DNA from: Penelope pileata
Lineage: Eukaryota; Chordata; Aves; Galliformes; Cracidae
DNA length: 64,000 bases
Reading direction: 5' to 3'
Assembly: GCA_013396635.1 (NCBI GenBank)
Contig: WBMW01000797.1
Location: 1,079,787-1,143,786 of the forward strand
Part shown: positions 48,571 to 60,700 of the stretch, in pieces
Layout of the letters: every line of letters starts with the position of its first letter
Position numbering within the stretch: the first letter of the stretch is position 1
Notes under the pieces: generated by a model
Told to the model about the DNA's origin: nothing
The model's database searches: none
The model's input: only the letters and a program-made list of their open reading frames with translations
Position numbers and translations under genes: made by a program

Positions 48571-48960
48571 TTTTTTTTTTTTTTTTATAAGATTATTATC
48601 AGTTACATTGCTTTTCAGATCGATATTGTTCACATGATAAAGAATGGCATCCTATTATAACTCTACGAAACTGTGAATCTGTTAGTGTCTAGCATTCCCA
48701 TGTTCATCTTGTTTGCTTGTTTGGGTGAATTCCTTCCTATTTTCTTGTTTTCTTTTTCTTGCCTTCTCACTCATTTTTCCACCTCACCTCACTTTCTTTC
48801 ACTTTCATGCTTTCCTTGTCTCTCTCTTTCCATCTGTTCTCAAATAATCAAACAATCTGCTTCTTTATTGTTTTCTTGGTTTGCTGTACCTTATGTGGCA
48901 CTGACTTCTGCACCTATTTGTTTCTCTTCTGCAAATTGTAGCTTTTGTCTGTCTTATACT
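48571..48960. repeat. T tract and long pyrimidine-rich stretch
   Basis: Sixteen T at 48571-48586 are followed, from about 48700 to 48850, by strongly pyrimidine-biased sequence (for example TTCTTGTTTTCTTTTTCTTG and CTTTCTTTCACTTTCATGC). This explains the two overlapping S/F/L-rich frames there, which are composition artefacts. Confidence 0.75.
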
Positions 48961-51900
48961 GTCTCTTCATAATAACTCCTTTATCAGAGAGCGTGCAAGT
49001 TCTACAAGTCTTAAAATCTGTGGCGTATTGACCCGTTATCTCAAACAGTTCTGGCCACAAATGAGACAATGATGTGTTTCATATAAAGAAAGTCACAGCC
49101 AAATTACCTTTTCTAAAAGGTGAATGTATTCTAAATCATCAACACAATTTTTCCTTCCATTTGCTGGAACAATAGAGATGATCAGTAAGTTAAGAAAAAA
49201 AAGTTTCTTATATTGTAGCAACTTTTTCCATGGAATTTAAGTTCATACCACTGATCTCTAATCAGGTACAAAGTAATGATGCATCCTAGTCAATCTGTCA
49301 TTTAGAAACAGCTGCAACCCAGTGCAGGCATAGTAGTTACCAGGATAAGCCCATCCAAAAAATCTGTTGGTGTTTGATCCAAACACTTTCCAAACACAAT
49401 GCATGTGCTGAGCTATGCGTGCAGCTCTCTCTATAGGGTCTTTGTCACTGCCAGGGCCATGTCACTGTTGCTGCAGTGACAGTTTTGCATCCTGGATCCA
49501 CACTGCAAAGTAGACTTAAAGTTCCACAATTGTGCTGTTTCCCTGCTCTCCTGCATTAATTAGTTCACCTTACTGGTTTATTCACACTCTTTCACTGAGG
49601 AAAAATATTTGCTATTAGCATAGGCTGAGTAAACAATGTAATTTTGTTTTCCTCCAAAACTCCAGAAATATAATTACATGGTTATCTTGTAAACTTCTTT
49701 AGGTAAACTAGCTTTCTCACTTCACATATCAAAGGCCAATCATATTATCTTTAGTGGATGAGTAGCAGCCCAAAAGTAAGATAATAAATGGAAATTACTT
49801 TGAAGAACACTTCTGTAGCTGTAGGAATGAAAAAACAATTGAGGTGTATGTACGTTTTTAATAGTAACCTGCTCACACGTGCTGCAGATCTGTGTTATTA
49901 CAGTGGATTCTAATGTTTCTCTGGAGAGATCAATTATTTACTCTATTTACCTATGTTAATGGTGTATCAATGTAATTTATGACATCCAAGCACTAAATTG
50001 AGGAAAGTGAAGCAATGTATTGTCTGACGTTGCCAGTGATACCGGAGATGTTATCCACATTTCAGTTTCTATCCCTGTGAGGCATGAATACTCAGGGGAA
50101 TCTCCAGCTTCATAAGTCAGATGATTCCAACTATGATCAAATGTGGTAAATTAAGTTTCTGTAGTCTGTGCTTTTGGAAGATAAAGGAATAGATCCTTGG
50201 CTGGTGCAAATAGTAGAAATCAGCGGATTTATAACAAACTTGTTCTACAACATGTCATCTGAAACATCCTTTGAACAGCAAATTATGACCGGATATTAAG
50301 GAGTCAGTCTGGTAACTGAAAGTCTAGTTTGGACAATCAAAATTCGATGAAACTTAGATCTGGATCCAAACTATCTCCTTTGGGTCTCTTTCAATGCACT
50401 TTCAACCCTTATTTGCATTTAGTGCATTTTTGTATTCAGGATCATTCAGATGACAAGTGTTTAGGAGACAGTCTTGTTAAAAAACTTAATTGGCTTGATA
50501 TTATTGTTGCTTTTCTCAGCTCTGAGTTTTATTGCTCTTAAATTTAACAAACTTGTTTTTTACCTTGCTTTGTGTGAATATGCCACACTTTTGAGTTGGC
50601 CCAGTTAGTGATGGTCAGTAACGTTTTTTGTTGGTTATTCATCATCTTGCATTATGGTTGTAAAACCTTTGTCCAATTCTTAGTAGATACACACATGTCA
50701 TAAAATATTACAATACATTTAGTAATCATTGGTGATCACAGTGATGGAGCAAAATCCAAGCTTCAACAACCACTTTCTCCTTCAATATGGGTATGTTCTT
50801 TGTAAGATTTCCACTGGCACTAATATTTACATATTTACTCTTTCTGCACATGTAGTGTTTAGGAACTTTTGTCAGAGGGAAAGAGTTTCCTTGGCAGCTC
50901 TCCCAGACTTTTCCAAGGAAAAAATGATTGCAATTATTCATGCAAGTTTGCACAATTTCTTAACGTAACTTCTCTCTTTTTAATGCATCACATTAGAACA
51001 TTTCATTCAAATGATCGCAGAATTACAAAGAGTAGTTTTGATAATTTTCTACCAAAATGACAGTAAAGTTCTAAGGCTTTCTATATGAGAAATAAAAATA
51101 CAAAATTGCTAGCTTAAAACAGAATCTAAAGTTTGACAGCCAAATTTGAAGAAGTTTACCAAAATGTAAAAATGAAGAGCCATAGTTTAGAGACTGATTT
51201 TCCATTTTTCTTGTCAAAGAGCATATCTTGTTCCCAGAAAAACAAAATCACGTTTCAAAATCAGGCTGTATTAAAAATTAGGCTATAGAATAATGCTTCT
51301 TTGAAAATACATAAAATTAAATTAGATTTTTTTTTAAAGTAGAATACCACAGAATTTGAGAAAAAAAATATGGTTTTGCATATAAACTTTGGGTTTTGGT
51401 TCTGTAATTTTTGCATTAGCTTGTAAGTAAATTTAACCAAGCACTCCCCTCCAGTCTCATTACATTGAACAGTGCAATTACCTGACTGTGAAATCTCTGT
51501 TTTCAGGAACGATACTGAACAAATCTTCTGTTGCTTGAAATCTCAAGCAACTTTTACTCTCTCTATAAAATCATATTTCTAATTATAATATTATAAATTT
51601 AAGGTTTATATAACTGTATACTCGAGAATACCTGTCTTTTAATATCAGTAAGAAAGCTTCTTAGATTCTCAAAGATCATAATGGATAAATATCAGCTGTA
51701 GTGCCTTCACAAACTTTCATTGCTGAAAAGATTGGAGAAAATTTGACGATACTACCAGCTGTCTCATAATTCATTGCTGTTATTATTTACCAATTCCCAG
51801 ACAAATATTAGCTAATTAGTTTTGTCTTCATGTTTATCCTTAGTGTACCTGCTTGACACTCCATTTAATTGCTGCAGTTGCCCATATCAACATGATGCTG

Positions 51901-52010
51901 CCATAAATTTTTTGTTCTGCAATGCCCTGCCTGCTTCATCCTCATCATGTTACTAACGTAAGTGCTAGAAAAGATGCTAAAAGCCCATGCGTTGTGCCTT
52001 TGTTACACTG
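48961..52010. other. AT-rich non-coding stretch
   Basis: No gene is seen. A hairpin of 8 base pairs (TGTCACTG, loop TTGCTG, CAGTGACA) lies at 49460-49481. The frames at 50726-50968 occur on both strands and are unrecognised. Confidence 0.65.
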
Positions 52011-52157
52011 TCAGTCTGTATATGCATAAATCCCAGATGGGAGTTGCATCTGTAATTCCAAAGATCTTGTTCTATTGTATGCCATGAGATAGGTGACAGT
52101 AATTAAAAATATGACAAGAAAAATCAAACCACCAATGATGTACACATTCAAATCCAT
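52011..52157 (-). CDS. Candidate small single-pass membrane protein or terminal exon (unrecognised)
   Basis: From the ATG at 52157 the minus strand codes 48 residues ending in TGA. After MDLNVY comes an unbroken hydrophobic segment (residues 7-27, IIGGLIFLVIFLITVTYLMA), then a basic, polar tail with NRTR and a C-terminal YAYTD. That is the usual shape of a one-pass membrane peptide with its tail in the cytosol. On the minus strand a good acceptor (TCTTATGTCGTTTTTGTCCC|AG type) ends at 52219, so the same frame could be a terminal exon starting at 52218 and giving 20 extra residues. The start context is poor, an overlapping second frame is also open, no polyadenylation signal was seen, and I match it to no known family. 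AT-rich antisense DNA often produces such hydrophobic frames by chance. Confidence 0.22.
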   Translation of the reverse strand: MDLNVYIIGGLIFLVIFLITVTYLMAYNRTRSLELQMQLPSGIYAYTD

Positions 52158-52379
52158 GCAGAATAGAAGGTGTTCCATCCAGATAAGTGAAAAATGAAAA
52201 GGATCGTGGATAATTTGGCTGGGACAAAAACGACATAAGAGAAGAAGTAAGATTAGCAAAGATCTTGCATGAAAGAAAAATAAATAACCAGAACATGCAA
52301 GAAAATTACCAAAATGTTTCATTAGTAGTGTTATAATCTGCTGGCATCACAGCAGCACATAGTTCCACACTTGCTTTCT

Positions 52380-52780
52380 CTCATGTCTGCATTGTGCATC
52401 AGAGCGCGAGTCGTTGAGCTAGCAGCAGTTGAGCAGAGCACGCGGCAGTTTTGCACCTTACCACCCAGCCACCTTTGGATGGGTCAGTGCCAGGACGTGG
52501 GTCTGTGCGCCATCCCACAGGGCTGTGCTCTGCCAGCACCTTCCTCAGAAGGCTTTTGGCTGTGAGCCCAGTCCCAGCATCTGAGGGAGCACAGGGCAGA
52601 CACCACACACTCCAGGCACTGCTGGCTTTTTCTCTGTGTTTTGAGAGAGAGGATATAACCCTGTATATATATATATATCTGTATATATAACTCATGCATG
52701 GGTGTGAGTGTAGGGCGGACCTGCACGCTGCTCTGCAGCTGGGTGCTGCTGCCTGTGTTGTACACATCACACAGCAAGGC
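52380..52780. other. GC-richer patch with (TA)n microsatellite
   Basis: Bases 52390-52620 are richer in G and C than their surroundings, then a run of CTGTATATATATATATATCT (52662-52681) follows. Several overlapping frames on both strands cover the patch. None is recognisable, and there is no splice or promoter arrangement I can support. An unidentified bird repeat is possible. Confidence 0.4.
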
Positions 52781-53582
52781 CGATCCAGATCAGTGTGCTC
52801 TGGACTATCTCTAGCTGATGTGGATTTTTCTGCAAAGCCTTCCTTTCAGCTGTTGTCCTAGGGCCAGCCTAGGCATGGCTGGATCACGTTTAGCTACATC
52901 CTCTCTCTCCCAGCTCTTCAGTGGTAAAATCATATTTGCTTGAAATGGATGGGAGGGACGGTGACTTGCTGTCATGTTTCATAGAGCATATAACAAGCCT
53001 GTACCTGTTGTCAAGAAAATGAAATGAACTTAGAATGTCTGGATGACCTTCAGGAAAATGAATAACTATTCTGTAAGCTTTTCATGACATATACTTAATA
53101 TTGAAGAATAGTGGATATTCCATCAAAAAACAAACAAACAAAACCCCTCGCTTTGCTGTTAACCTCTGCATTGTGCTCCAGATCCTGCTTAGTGTTTGGA
53201 TTATTTGAATCACACATGCCTATGTGTTTCCCTGACTTTTTGCTTTACTTCTGCATCTTACACGTGTTGGATAATTGGTGAAATTGCTGATTCTTCCAGA
53301 CAGAAAGTAAGATTGGTGTTTCTATTAGTTGAATTGAGTGTAATACAATGTCCACAGTTCACTATTATAAAACAAGCATATATCTTTTAGCATGATCTGC
53401 AGGAAGGTATGTTTTTTTTTTTTAAATAATAATGTTTTATCATCACTAGCACCATGTGTTCCCCAGAAATTGTTACAGTGCTCCTGATAGTAATACTAAT
53501 ATTAGATGAATCAGACCTGACAGAGACTGCAGTACAGGGACTGCTATATTAATTTCAACTACTTCTTTTCTGTCCTGTCTGC
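52781..53582. other. AT-rich non-coding stretch
   Basis: I see no gene. A T tract lies at 53412-53423. Confidence 0.6.
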
Positions 53583-53667
53583 CACATACACACACACATT
53601 AANNNNNNNNNNNNNNNNNNNNNNNNNNNNNNNNNNNNNNNNNNNNNNNNNNNNNNNNNNNNNNNNN
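53583..53667. repeat. (CA)n microsatellite running into an assembly gap (65 N)
   Basis: CACATACACACACACACA (53583-53600) is followed by AA and then N from 53603 to 53667. The gap is probably the continuation or collapse of this dinucleotide repeat. Confidence 0.9.
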
Positions 53668-55978
53668 CCCCTCCATAAATGTTTTAACAATGTTTTTAAG
53701 AAACAGTATGTTGGCGGAAGCTACAAAAAGTGAAGAGAACAATGAAACAATAAAAATTCAATACTAACAGAATCTGTCAACTTTAAAACAATGAAAAGAT
53801 TCAGAGTTAGAAAAGCCTTTGTCTGCCATTTTTATAGAAGGAAAGAGGGAAATCAATATTTATTTCTTGGAGAGTGCCAGCCATGGCATATGGTATTGAT
53901 ATTTTCAACAGGAGAGAAAAGCTTTTCACAACAAACCTTTCACTCTTCCACCATTAGAGAATCTGTGCATTAGCTGCTATATCACCTGGCAACACTGCTC
54001 TTGTTTAGTGTGTCCTTTTGGAGAGCTTTATGCTGCTTTTATTGATGTTACTAGTAAAACATTTTGGGTTGCTATGGCTGTGTTAATGCAAATGAATGAA
54101 GGAAAGGCTCCCACTGCTGCACCACACAGGTGACTGCCCATGGACACGTTTGCAACCAAAGGGTGCCCCAGCAAAGTCACGCTGGCTGTGGGCAACAGGA
54201 GCTGCTTTGTCCACACCAAAGACCTCAGGCATTTGCTACCTGCAGCACTTTCTGGTGGGCACAATAATTTTCTGATCTCCTTGCTCTCCTGCAGTGCTCA
54301 CTTTGTAATCCACATCTGTGCATTAGAGAGGCACAGCTGGGATCACTTTTTTAAGTTGTTATTCAACCTGGACAAACAGCTGGGATCTCTCTAATGACAG
54401 CTTGCTTTCTGAGCTTCTGAATGGAAAGAGTTTATCTGAAAAGGAAATGTATCCTGAACTGGTCCTATACCTGCCTTTGAAAAGTGCTGTTTCTGTGACC
54501 CCCAGTTTTCAGTGTACTGTGTGACCTAATTGCTTTTATACAGCTTCTGTATCATCGCTCAATCACTGCAATGTTGAGAGAGGTCAAACAAAACACGTAT
54601 TACTCTGGAATGGATGGAATACAACTGACCTCTGCTAAAGTGAATAGGAAAGGATATATTGATATAAACCGTGCTATAAATAAACTCATATCTATTGGAA
54701 CTAAACTCTTATCCACCTTTCCTGAGTAAACTTCTACAAAAATCAGTGCAGGACCTTGGAGGTGGTTTTCAGACCAGGAGGCTATCGGAGGCTGCCCAGC
54801 AGGTCTGAGCTCTGCTAACCATGTGGTGCCTCTCTCATCCTCCCTACAAGGACTGTAAATTGGGCTACTGGAGCACAAAGCGCATCTCAGTGTTTGGTAG
54901 CAAGACAAATCTTCTCCCACTTCCTCCCACAGCTGCAAGCATTCTGTTTTTATACAGTATTGTTTTATTGAGCTTGTGCCTCCCAGTGTGCTTCAGGCAC
55001 TCCTGAACAGCCTCTGATTCAGGAAGATTTTTTTCCGTTGCTGCAGGCTTGCAAGATCAACTGTGAGTTATTTTATCTTTCCTCCAGAGAGCTAGGACTG
55101 CTTTGGGTTAGACTGGCAAAATATTGCTATTTAAAGTCCAAATACTGTATTCTTGTTCTTGTCACCACCTCAGTCTCTGCCAGGTAGCTCTAGGTGAATC
55201 AGTGGAACTTAAGCACAGAATTCCCCCAAAAGATTCAGATCAACCAGAAATAAACAAACAAACAAATCAGTCTCTTTGTGACACCAGGTTTGATCTGTAT
55301 TAGATTGTTTTGATTTTAGGGAGGGAAAGATTCTCACTGTAGTAATTTCTACTACAACTTTTCCAAAATTGCTTCAGCAAAAGTCATTGAATGAATAGAA
55401 CTAGAATTAAAAAAAGAATTCCAACTGCCGCCAACATGAAATTATTAATGAATAAATGATCTTCTGGAGGAAAAATTAATTCCTCCTTCCTTGTCAAATA
55501 TTAAAGCTACAAGAGTTTTTGGCTGAGAAATTATTTTCTTAGGATGTGATTTCATACACATCTCAAGCAGAGACTCAGAACTATGTGAATTCAGAACATG
55601 TACATAACATTGAAACCAAGAGTTTGCTGAAAGCATTTGAAAAGTGACCTCTAGAAAGAGTTTAGATTTATGTGAGTGAAGTGGTCAACATGATCACTGA
55701 AACTTAACATCCATCTTAGTACCTAAAGTTTGATTTCCTTGCTAAAGATACACAAAAGTGAATCTCCTAATTGTTAGGAATGGTACTGTTAGCCGTTTCA
55801 CTCAAGAGAGGGTGGTCACTGAAAAGACCAATCACTAACATTCTGAGATTTGAATTAAATGCCAGAAAGATATTTCTGACCTATGTTAAACGAAGATAAC
55901 AAAAATCAATGAATGGTTTACCCCAGAAACAAAAGAGAAAGGAAAATCGCCTGAAGGAAAAATGTGAAATACTCTTAC
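53668..55978. other. Non-coding stretch
   Basis: No supported gene is seen. At 54100-54400 and 54720-54900 GC is somewhat higher and frames are open on both strands (for example 54028-54264 minus against 54140-54394 plus). They have no domain, and opposing open frames argue for chance. Confidence 0.55.
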
Positions 55979-56160
55979 CGTGCTGAACATCCAACCATTG
56001 TTGGGTTGTCCACGTGAAACTGGCGGGAAGAGTTCCAACAGCCCTGGGATTTCATTACCCCAAGGTTGTGGGGGTGATCTATAGGAGTCTGATTTTTCTT
56101 CAAAAACAAATGCCTTAAAATATCTGGAAACATGGCTCTCAAAACTTGAGTCTGAAGTCC
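55979..56160 (-). CDS. Weak candidate exon with two open frames (unrecognised)
   Basis: The minus strand has a strong donor (CACG|GTAAGAG) at 55978. Upstream, a frame is open for about 60 codons through SDSSFESHVSRYFKAFVFEE, then SPPQPWGNEIPGLLELFPPV and ending in GWMFST. Its composition is more protein-like than the neighbouring frames. The acceptor is weak: TTTCTCATAG ending at 56161 is the best candidate. A second frame, starting at an ATG inside, is open for about 50 codons and ends at the donor's own TAA. I recognise neither peptide. With no strong acceptor and two open frames, chance is a serious alternative. Confidence 0.2.
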
Positions 56161-57359
56161 CTATGAGAAATCTCAGTTGTTCTTTATCTTACTGAAGTTC
56201 ACATCAATTTTTCAACCAAAATGCTGAATTCTTGTTGTCATTTGCCTCGCTGGAGATATTAGTTTTACTTCCTGATACTGTATATCTATTGATTACTTAC
56301 AAAACTGATTATGCGCATGTTCAGTTCCCAACCCTAGGGTTCCCTGTAGGACCACTAGTTAAGAGAGGCAAAAAACGAAAAGTGGAAGTAGCTTAGTAGG
56401 GAAACCTTTCCATGTTCAACAATTTCCTTCACAGATACCCAAAGAAAAATGCCTTAGGAAGTGCTCCCTCATTGTCTCTGATCAAAATGCATCTGCTGGC
56501 AGCTGATCTTCAAACACTTTGCACAACAGACACGGGCTGCTTGTTGTTTCTGTGCTACTTCCTACAAGCGGCAGCCACAGGACACCTACCACTGTCTGTT
56601 CTCTCATCAAAGGACACAGAGAATCGCCACCTGCAGTGTCTTTAGAGGCAAAACCAGCTGGAATAAAAGCATGAGCAAATTTGCATGGAAAGCTTTCCAA
56701 CAGCCATAGGAGGATGGTGTTTAAGGGAACAGGGGTAATTCTTACAGGCTTGCCATCCTAAAATATTGTAGATGAAGGAAACCTCTTACTGACATAACTA
56801 AGATTTTCCACTGCTAGCCTCCTGGCTTAATTCTCAGATCTATGTTTGCAAGGACTTTGCCATTAACATCAATATCCTATCTGCATTATATGATGTAGAT
56901 TTTATCTATGGTCTGTTTACAGCCTATGACTGCTGAATGTGCATAGGAAAATGCTGCCACACCTCCTAAGCACAATGGTTTTGAGCCAGGCTCCTATTTC
57001 AGCACAGGAGGAGTGGTGTCTGCCCTACCCCATGCACTCAGAGAACTGCACTGCATGGAGCTCCCCAGCCTTAAGTTCACACCTCGATCTGGTGACATTT
57101 TAAAACTGCCATCAAAACAGTAGATTAGCAGAATGAATAGTTACCACGCAAAGTTTCTGGTTATCCAGCCAGAAAGGGAGGGTAATTCCTGAGCATGGTC
57201 CTGGTTGTTGCCCTTGTTGAGGTAGCCAGGGCAAGGCGTCTTGCTCACCAGGTCAGAAGAGGATCAGAATAGGGCTAATGGCAAATGGGGTCTATGAACT
57301 AGACTACTCTAAAATCTTTGCTGGGTGTCAAAATTATGCACAGTGTTCGTACGCAGATC
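56161..57359. other. Non-coding stretch
   Basis: No gene or known repeat is seen. The frames at 56412-56645 (+) and 56482-56700 (-) overlap on opposite strands and lack domains. Confidence 0.6.
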
Positions 57360-57780
57360 CTAGGCTCCAGCTAAAACACGTGCTGCACACTCTTGCTGCC
57401 AGAGTGCACCAAGGCCAGCAGTTCTGCAAGGGGTGGAGAGCCTTGAGCTGAGCACAAAGTGCTGGCAAGGTGCTATGCAATGTGGCAAGCCCAGGTCAGA
57501 AACACAGCTGGAGGCAGAGGTGGGAGTTACACAGACTGGTAGTGCAGGGCAGCTTAAAAGCTTCTTGCCAGGGATAATGGGGGCCAGCCCTCGCTTCCAG
57601 CCCTCTTCACCACCACTCTTAACAGTGGAGGAGCTGACCTGCTGACCTTGGACCCAACCCATGCTTGGGTTTGGCCAGCCCAGCAGCTGGGACTGACCTG
57701 CAAACTTGCGTGTGTGCAACCTCGAGCAAGGGGAGGCCTGGCAGGAGCAGGACGTGCAGAAACACACCCAAACTCCATGT
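57360..57780. other. GC-richer segment with the longest open frame of the window
   Basis: A 184-residue minus-strand frame ending at 57360 spans this GC-rich patch. Its N-terminal third lies in AT-rich DNA, and it is rich in Cys, Ser, Pro and Gly with no recognisable domain. Other frames are open on both strands here (57433-57645 and 57665-57877 plus, 57554-57778 minus). Open frames in every direction point to few stop codons because of composition, not to a gene. An unidentified repeat is possible. Confidence 0.45.
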
Positions 57781-60700
57781 AGTTTCATGCTCAACAGATG
57801 GGTTAAATCTGTTTTTTCCCTCTTCACTGTTTCAGGAATGTAACTGGTTATCTGAAATGCAATCAATGCACACTTGACTTTTGAGAATGATACATATAAA
57901 AGAGTTATGAACATAATTCACTAGAGTCAAGTATACTTGAATCACATTTTAGATAATTGGTGGGATTAAATAAAAACTGACTGTAATTACAAAAGTATGG
58001 TTTGATTTTGATTCTACTCTGCAGTTTTATGTAGTTCTTGAGCTTGATTCTTTGTGGCCCGCCTCACTCAGGTTCTTTTCATTTTTCTTTCCTTCTTTGT
58101 TTTCTTTTTAACATTCAGTATTTCCATTAGAGAATCTAAGATTTACCTTTTTCTTCAGTTTTCATTATGTTAGTGATTCATAAGTTCTCTTTCTCCCCAG
58201 CTTGCTTTCCCTCAGTACTTTCTTTTCTTGCCTATTACTTTTCATGTTATTTATTCTTAATGGCCTTAATTAGAAAACAGGAATCACCAATGCTTATTTA
58301 AGCCTGGCTTAACCATGTGTCGAGTCATTGCTTTATTCAACATGCTTAAATTTACTCATTTACTTGAAGAACTGGGACAATAATGAGTCATGCAAGGACT
58401 GTTATATTCTCCAAATTAGCTACATTTTTTTTATTTGCCATAAATGATTTATTTTCTACAGTGAAGAAGTTGCCAGGTAAATTTAGACACCATGTAAGGC
58501 ACAGTGGCTGAGTGGGAAAGAAAAATATAAGTGACTGTGCAGTTTACAGCTAGCCCGAGCAGCTGGAATTGCATGTTCGCAGCTCAGTGTCACAACATCC
58601 ACTTAGTGAAGGTAAATGGAGAGGAAGAAAAGGCAGAAGAAAAAAAAAGCAACAAAAAAAACCAGCTCTTGCAAACATTTGAACCAGCACATTAGATGTT
58701 CACTCATAGCGCTGTCCTCCATATGTCAGAGTGGTGAGGAGCATGCACAGTATGGACTTTCGGTGAGCATTTGCGGTATATCCCTGTAGTGTTAACAGGA
58801 TCTGGATAAAGTCCCAGCAGAGGTGTCACCGTTACCTATTTGAATGACTTACATTTACATTTGTCTGTCTCATACCTTTAAAGACTCAAAGAACTCTGTA
58901 AGTCTGAGGATTGGAAATGATCGAAGATCCATTTTCTGTTTTTACCTTACAGCTGGATATGGCTTAGGATCTTCATCCTTAATACTTTGGATATGAATAA
59001 TTAAATATTTAAATATATACTTCTACGTGCAATTGCTCAGGGGATTTGTTATAGTTTATCTGTATTCACGATCAGTAGCTACATTACAGAAATCATTTTG
59101 GTGAAACAATTTTTTTGCCAAATTCTTTCAATGGCCTCCAGTACTGTATTCATGTCTTTCTCATGTGTATTATATGCTTGTCAAAGCAACATCGAGCAGG
59201 GAGAGCTAATGTTAAAAAGACAAGGAAATATTAAAAGGCTTTAGGGTAAATAGGAGTCCTCATCACCCCTTGCCCAAGGAAACATGGATAACAACTTCCT
59301 TTATGGCTAGCTTTGGTTGACAAAGAGTAACTGGAAGGACTGGTTGCTCTAGTAAATGCCACGGTGAATAAGAAGCACTAACATGTCTTAGCATAAATTT
59401 TAGGACCAGCACCTCAGTGGAAATTTAAACTAGATGATGTTTTTCTCCTACCTATTGACTTAGACATTCTGATTTGAAAAATTACTGAGCTACAGTTGGA
59501 GGGTTTATGAATATTTCTTGATTTTAAATGGTATTTATCAGAATAATTCTGTCATTTGACATTTAAGCAAATGAGTGTTACATGCTTTCCGAAGTATGTA
59601 AATTGGAAGTGTCTGTGAATGAGTACAGAATATTCATTCATTGACTAGACTTCAGACTGCAATTAACTAAACCAACATTTATTTATTTTTAGGTGTATAC
59701 CTTCTAATAGGGTGCTTCACACATAAGTAATTAAACTTAAAATTATGTCACAGGGACAAATGCAAATATATGTGATTCATTTCTTGCTACGCAGATTTTT
59801 CTTGTGACAAAAAATATGGTTTGTCTCTGCCTGTCTCTATTAGAGTTTCCATTTTCTATACTCTGTTTACAGTTTGTTGCAAATTAAACAATGTCAAACT
59901 GACATGCTGCATTTTTTTTTTTCTGAATTCACTGGCTTGTTAGGGGTGAAAAAAATTCTTTTGAGAAAAAAAAAGATGAATGTACTTTTTCTGCAGCAAG
60001 ACTTAAATGAAAGCAATTCTCCATGCTATTAACTGAAATGAATTTAGCTCAAGTGAAGTGCAAATTAAAACTATTGTATGCACTTCTTCTAATAAGGATA
60101 AATTCTGTATTTCTGTAAGTTGTTCATGACATTTTTCACATATTTGTGTTCCTTTTGCTATCCAAGAGACTGCACAGAGTTGAAGGACCTAATTCCAACC
60201 CCTTTTACATTGGTTCCGTATTAATTCAAATCTACTGTAGCAGGTATTAGCTTACATTAAAGTCAACTGAAGCTTCTCTCGTTAGTGAAAAATCCCAGGT
60301 GTGGGGCTGAACTGATAAGCCATTCCTTGTCTGTTGAACGCTTGTATCTTCAGATTCCATTGCTATGTTAATGCTGCATTTTGTGGATGTATAAATCTAT
60401 TCTTCCATTATTTCTGGCTTGAAAGTAAGAATACGTGACTGTGCTAATGAGTTAACTTATGTTAGCCATGGGAAGAGAAGGAGAAGGAAATGGGATTTCA
60501 AATGTTCATTGCCCTCGCCATTGGGACTCTTAACGCATTAAGATTTGATTCAGGGTAATTGAATTGCTGTGTTAATAAATCTCACAAGAAGCTACAGATA
60601 GTTCAAAGCCCTTCCTATCGTGATAGTAGTATTTGGATCTGCATTCACAACTCAAGGGTCTGACACTAGGTCTTTGATTGTTTTAGTAGACTTACCTCCC

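Noticed and set aside
48673..48972. Two overlapping S/F/L-rich plus-strand ORFs
   Set aside because: They arise from a pyrimidine-rich tract that naturally lacks stop codons.
57360..57914. 184-residue minus-strand ORF, the longest in the window
   Set aside because: It has no recognisable domain, runs across an AT-rich/GC-rich boundary, and competes with open frames on the other strand; base composition explains it.
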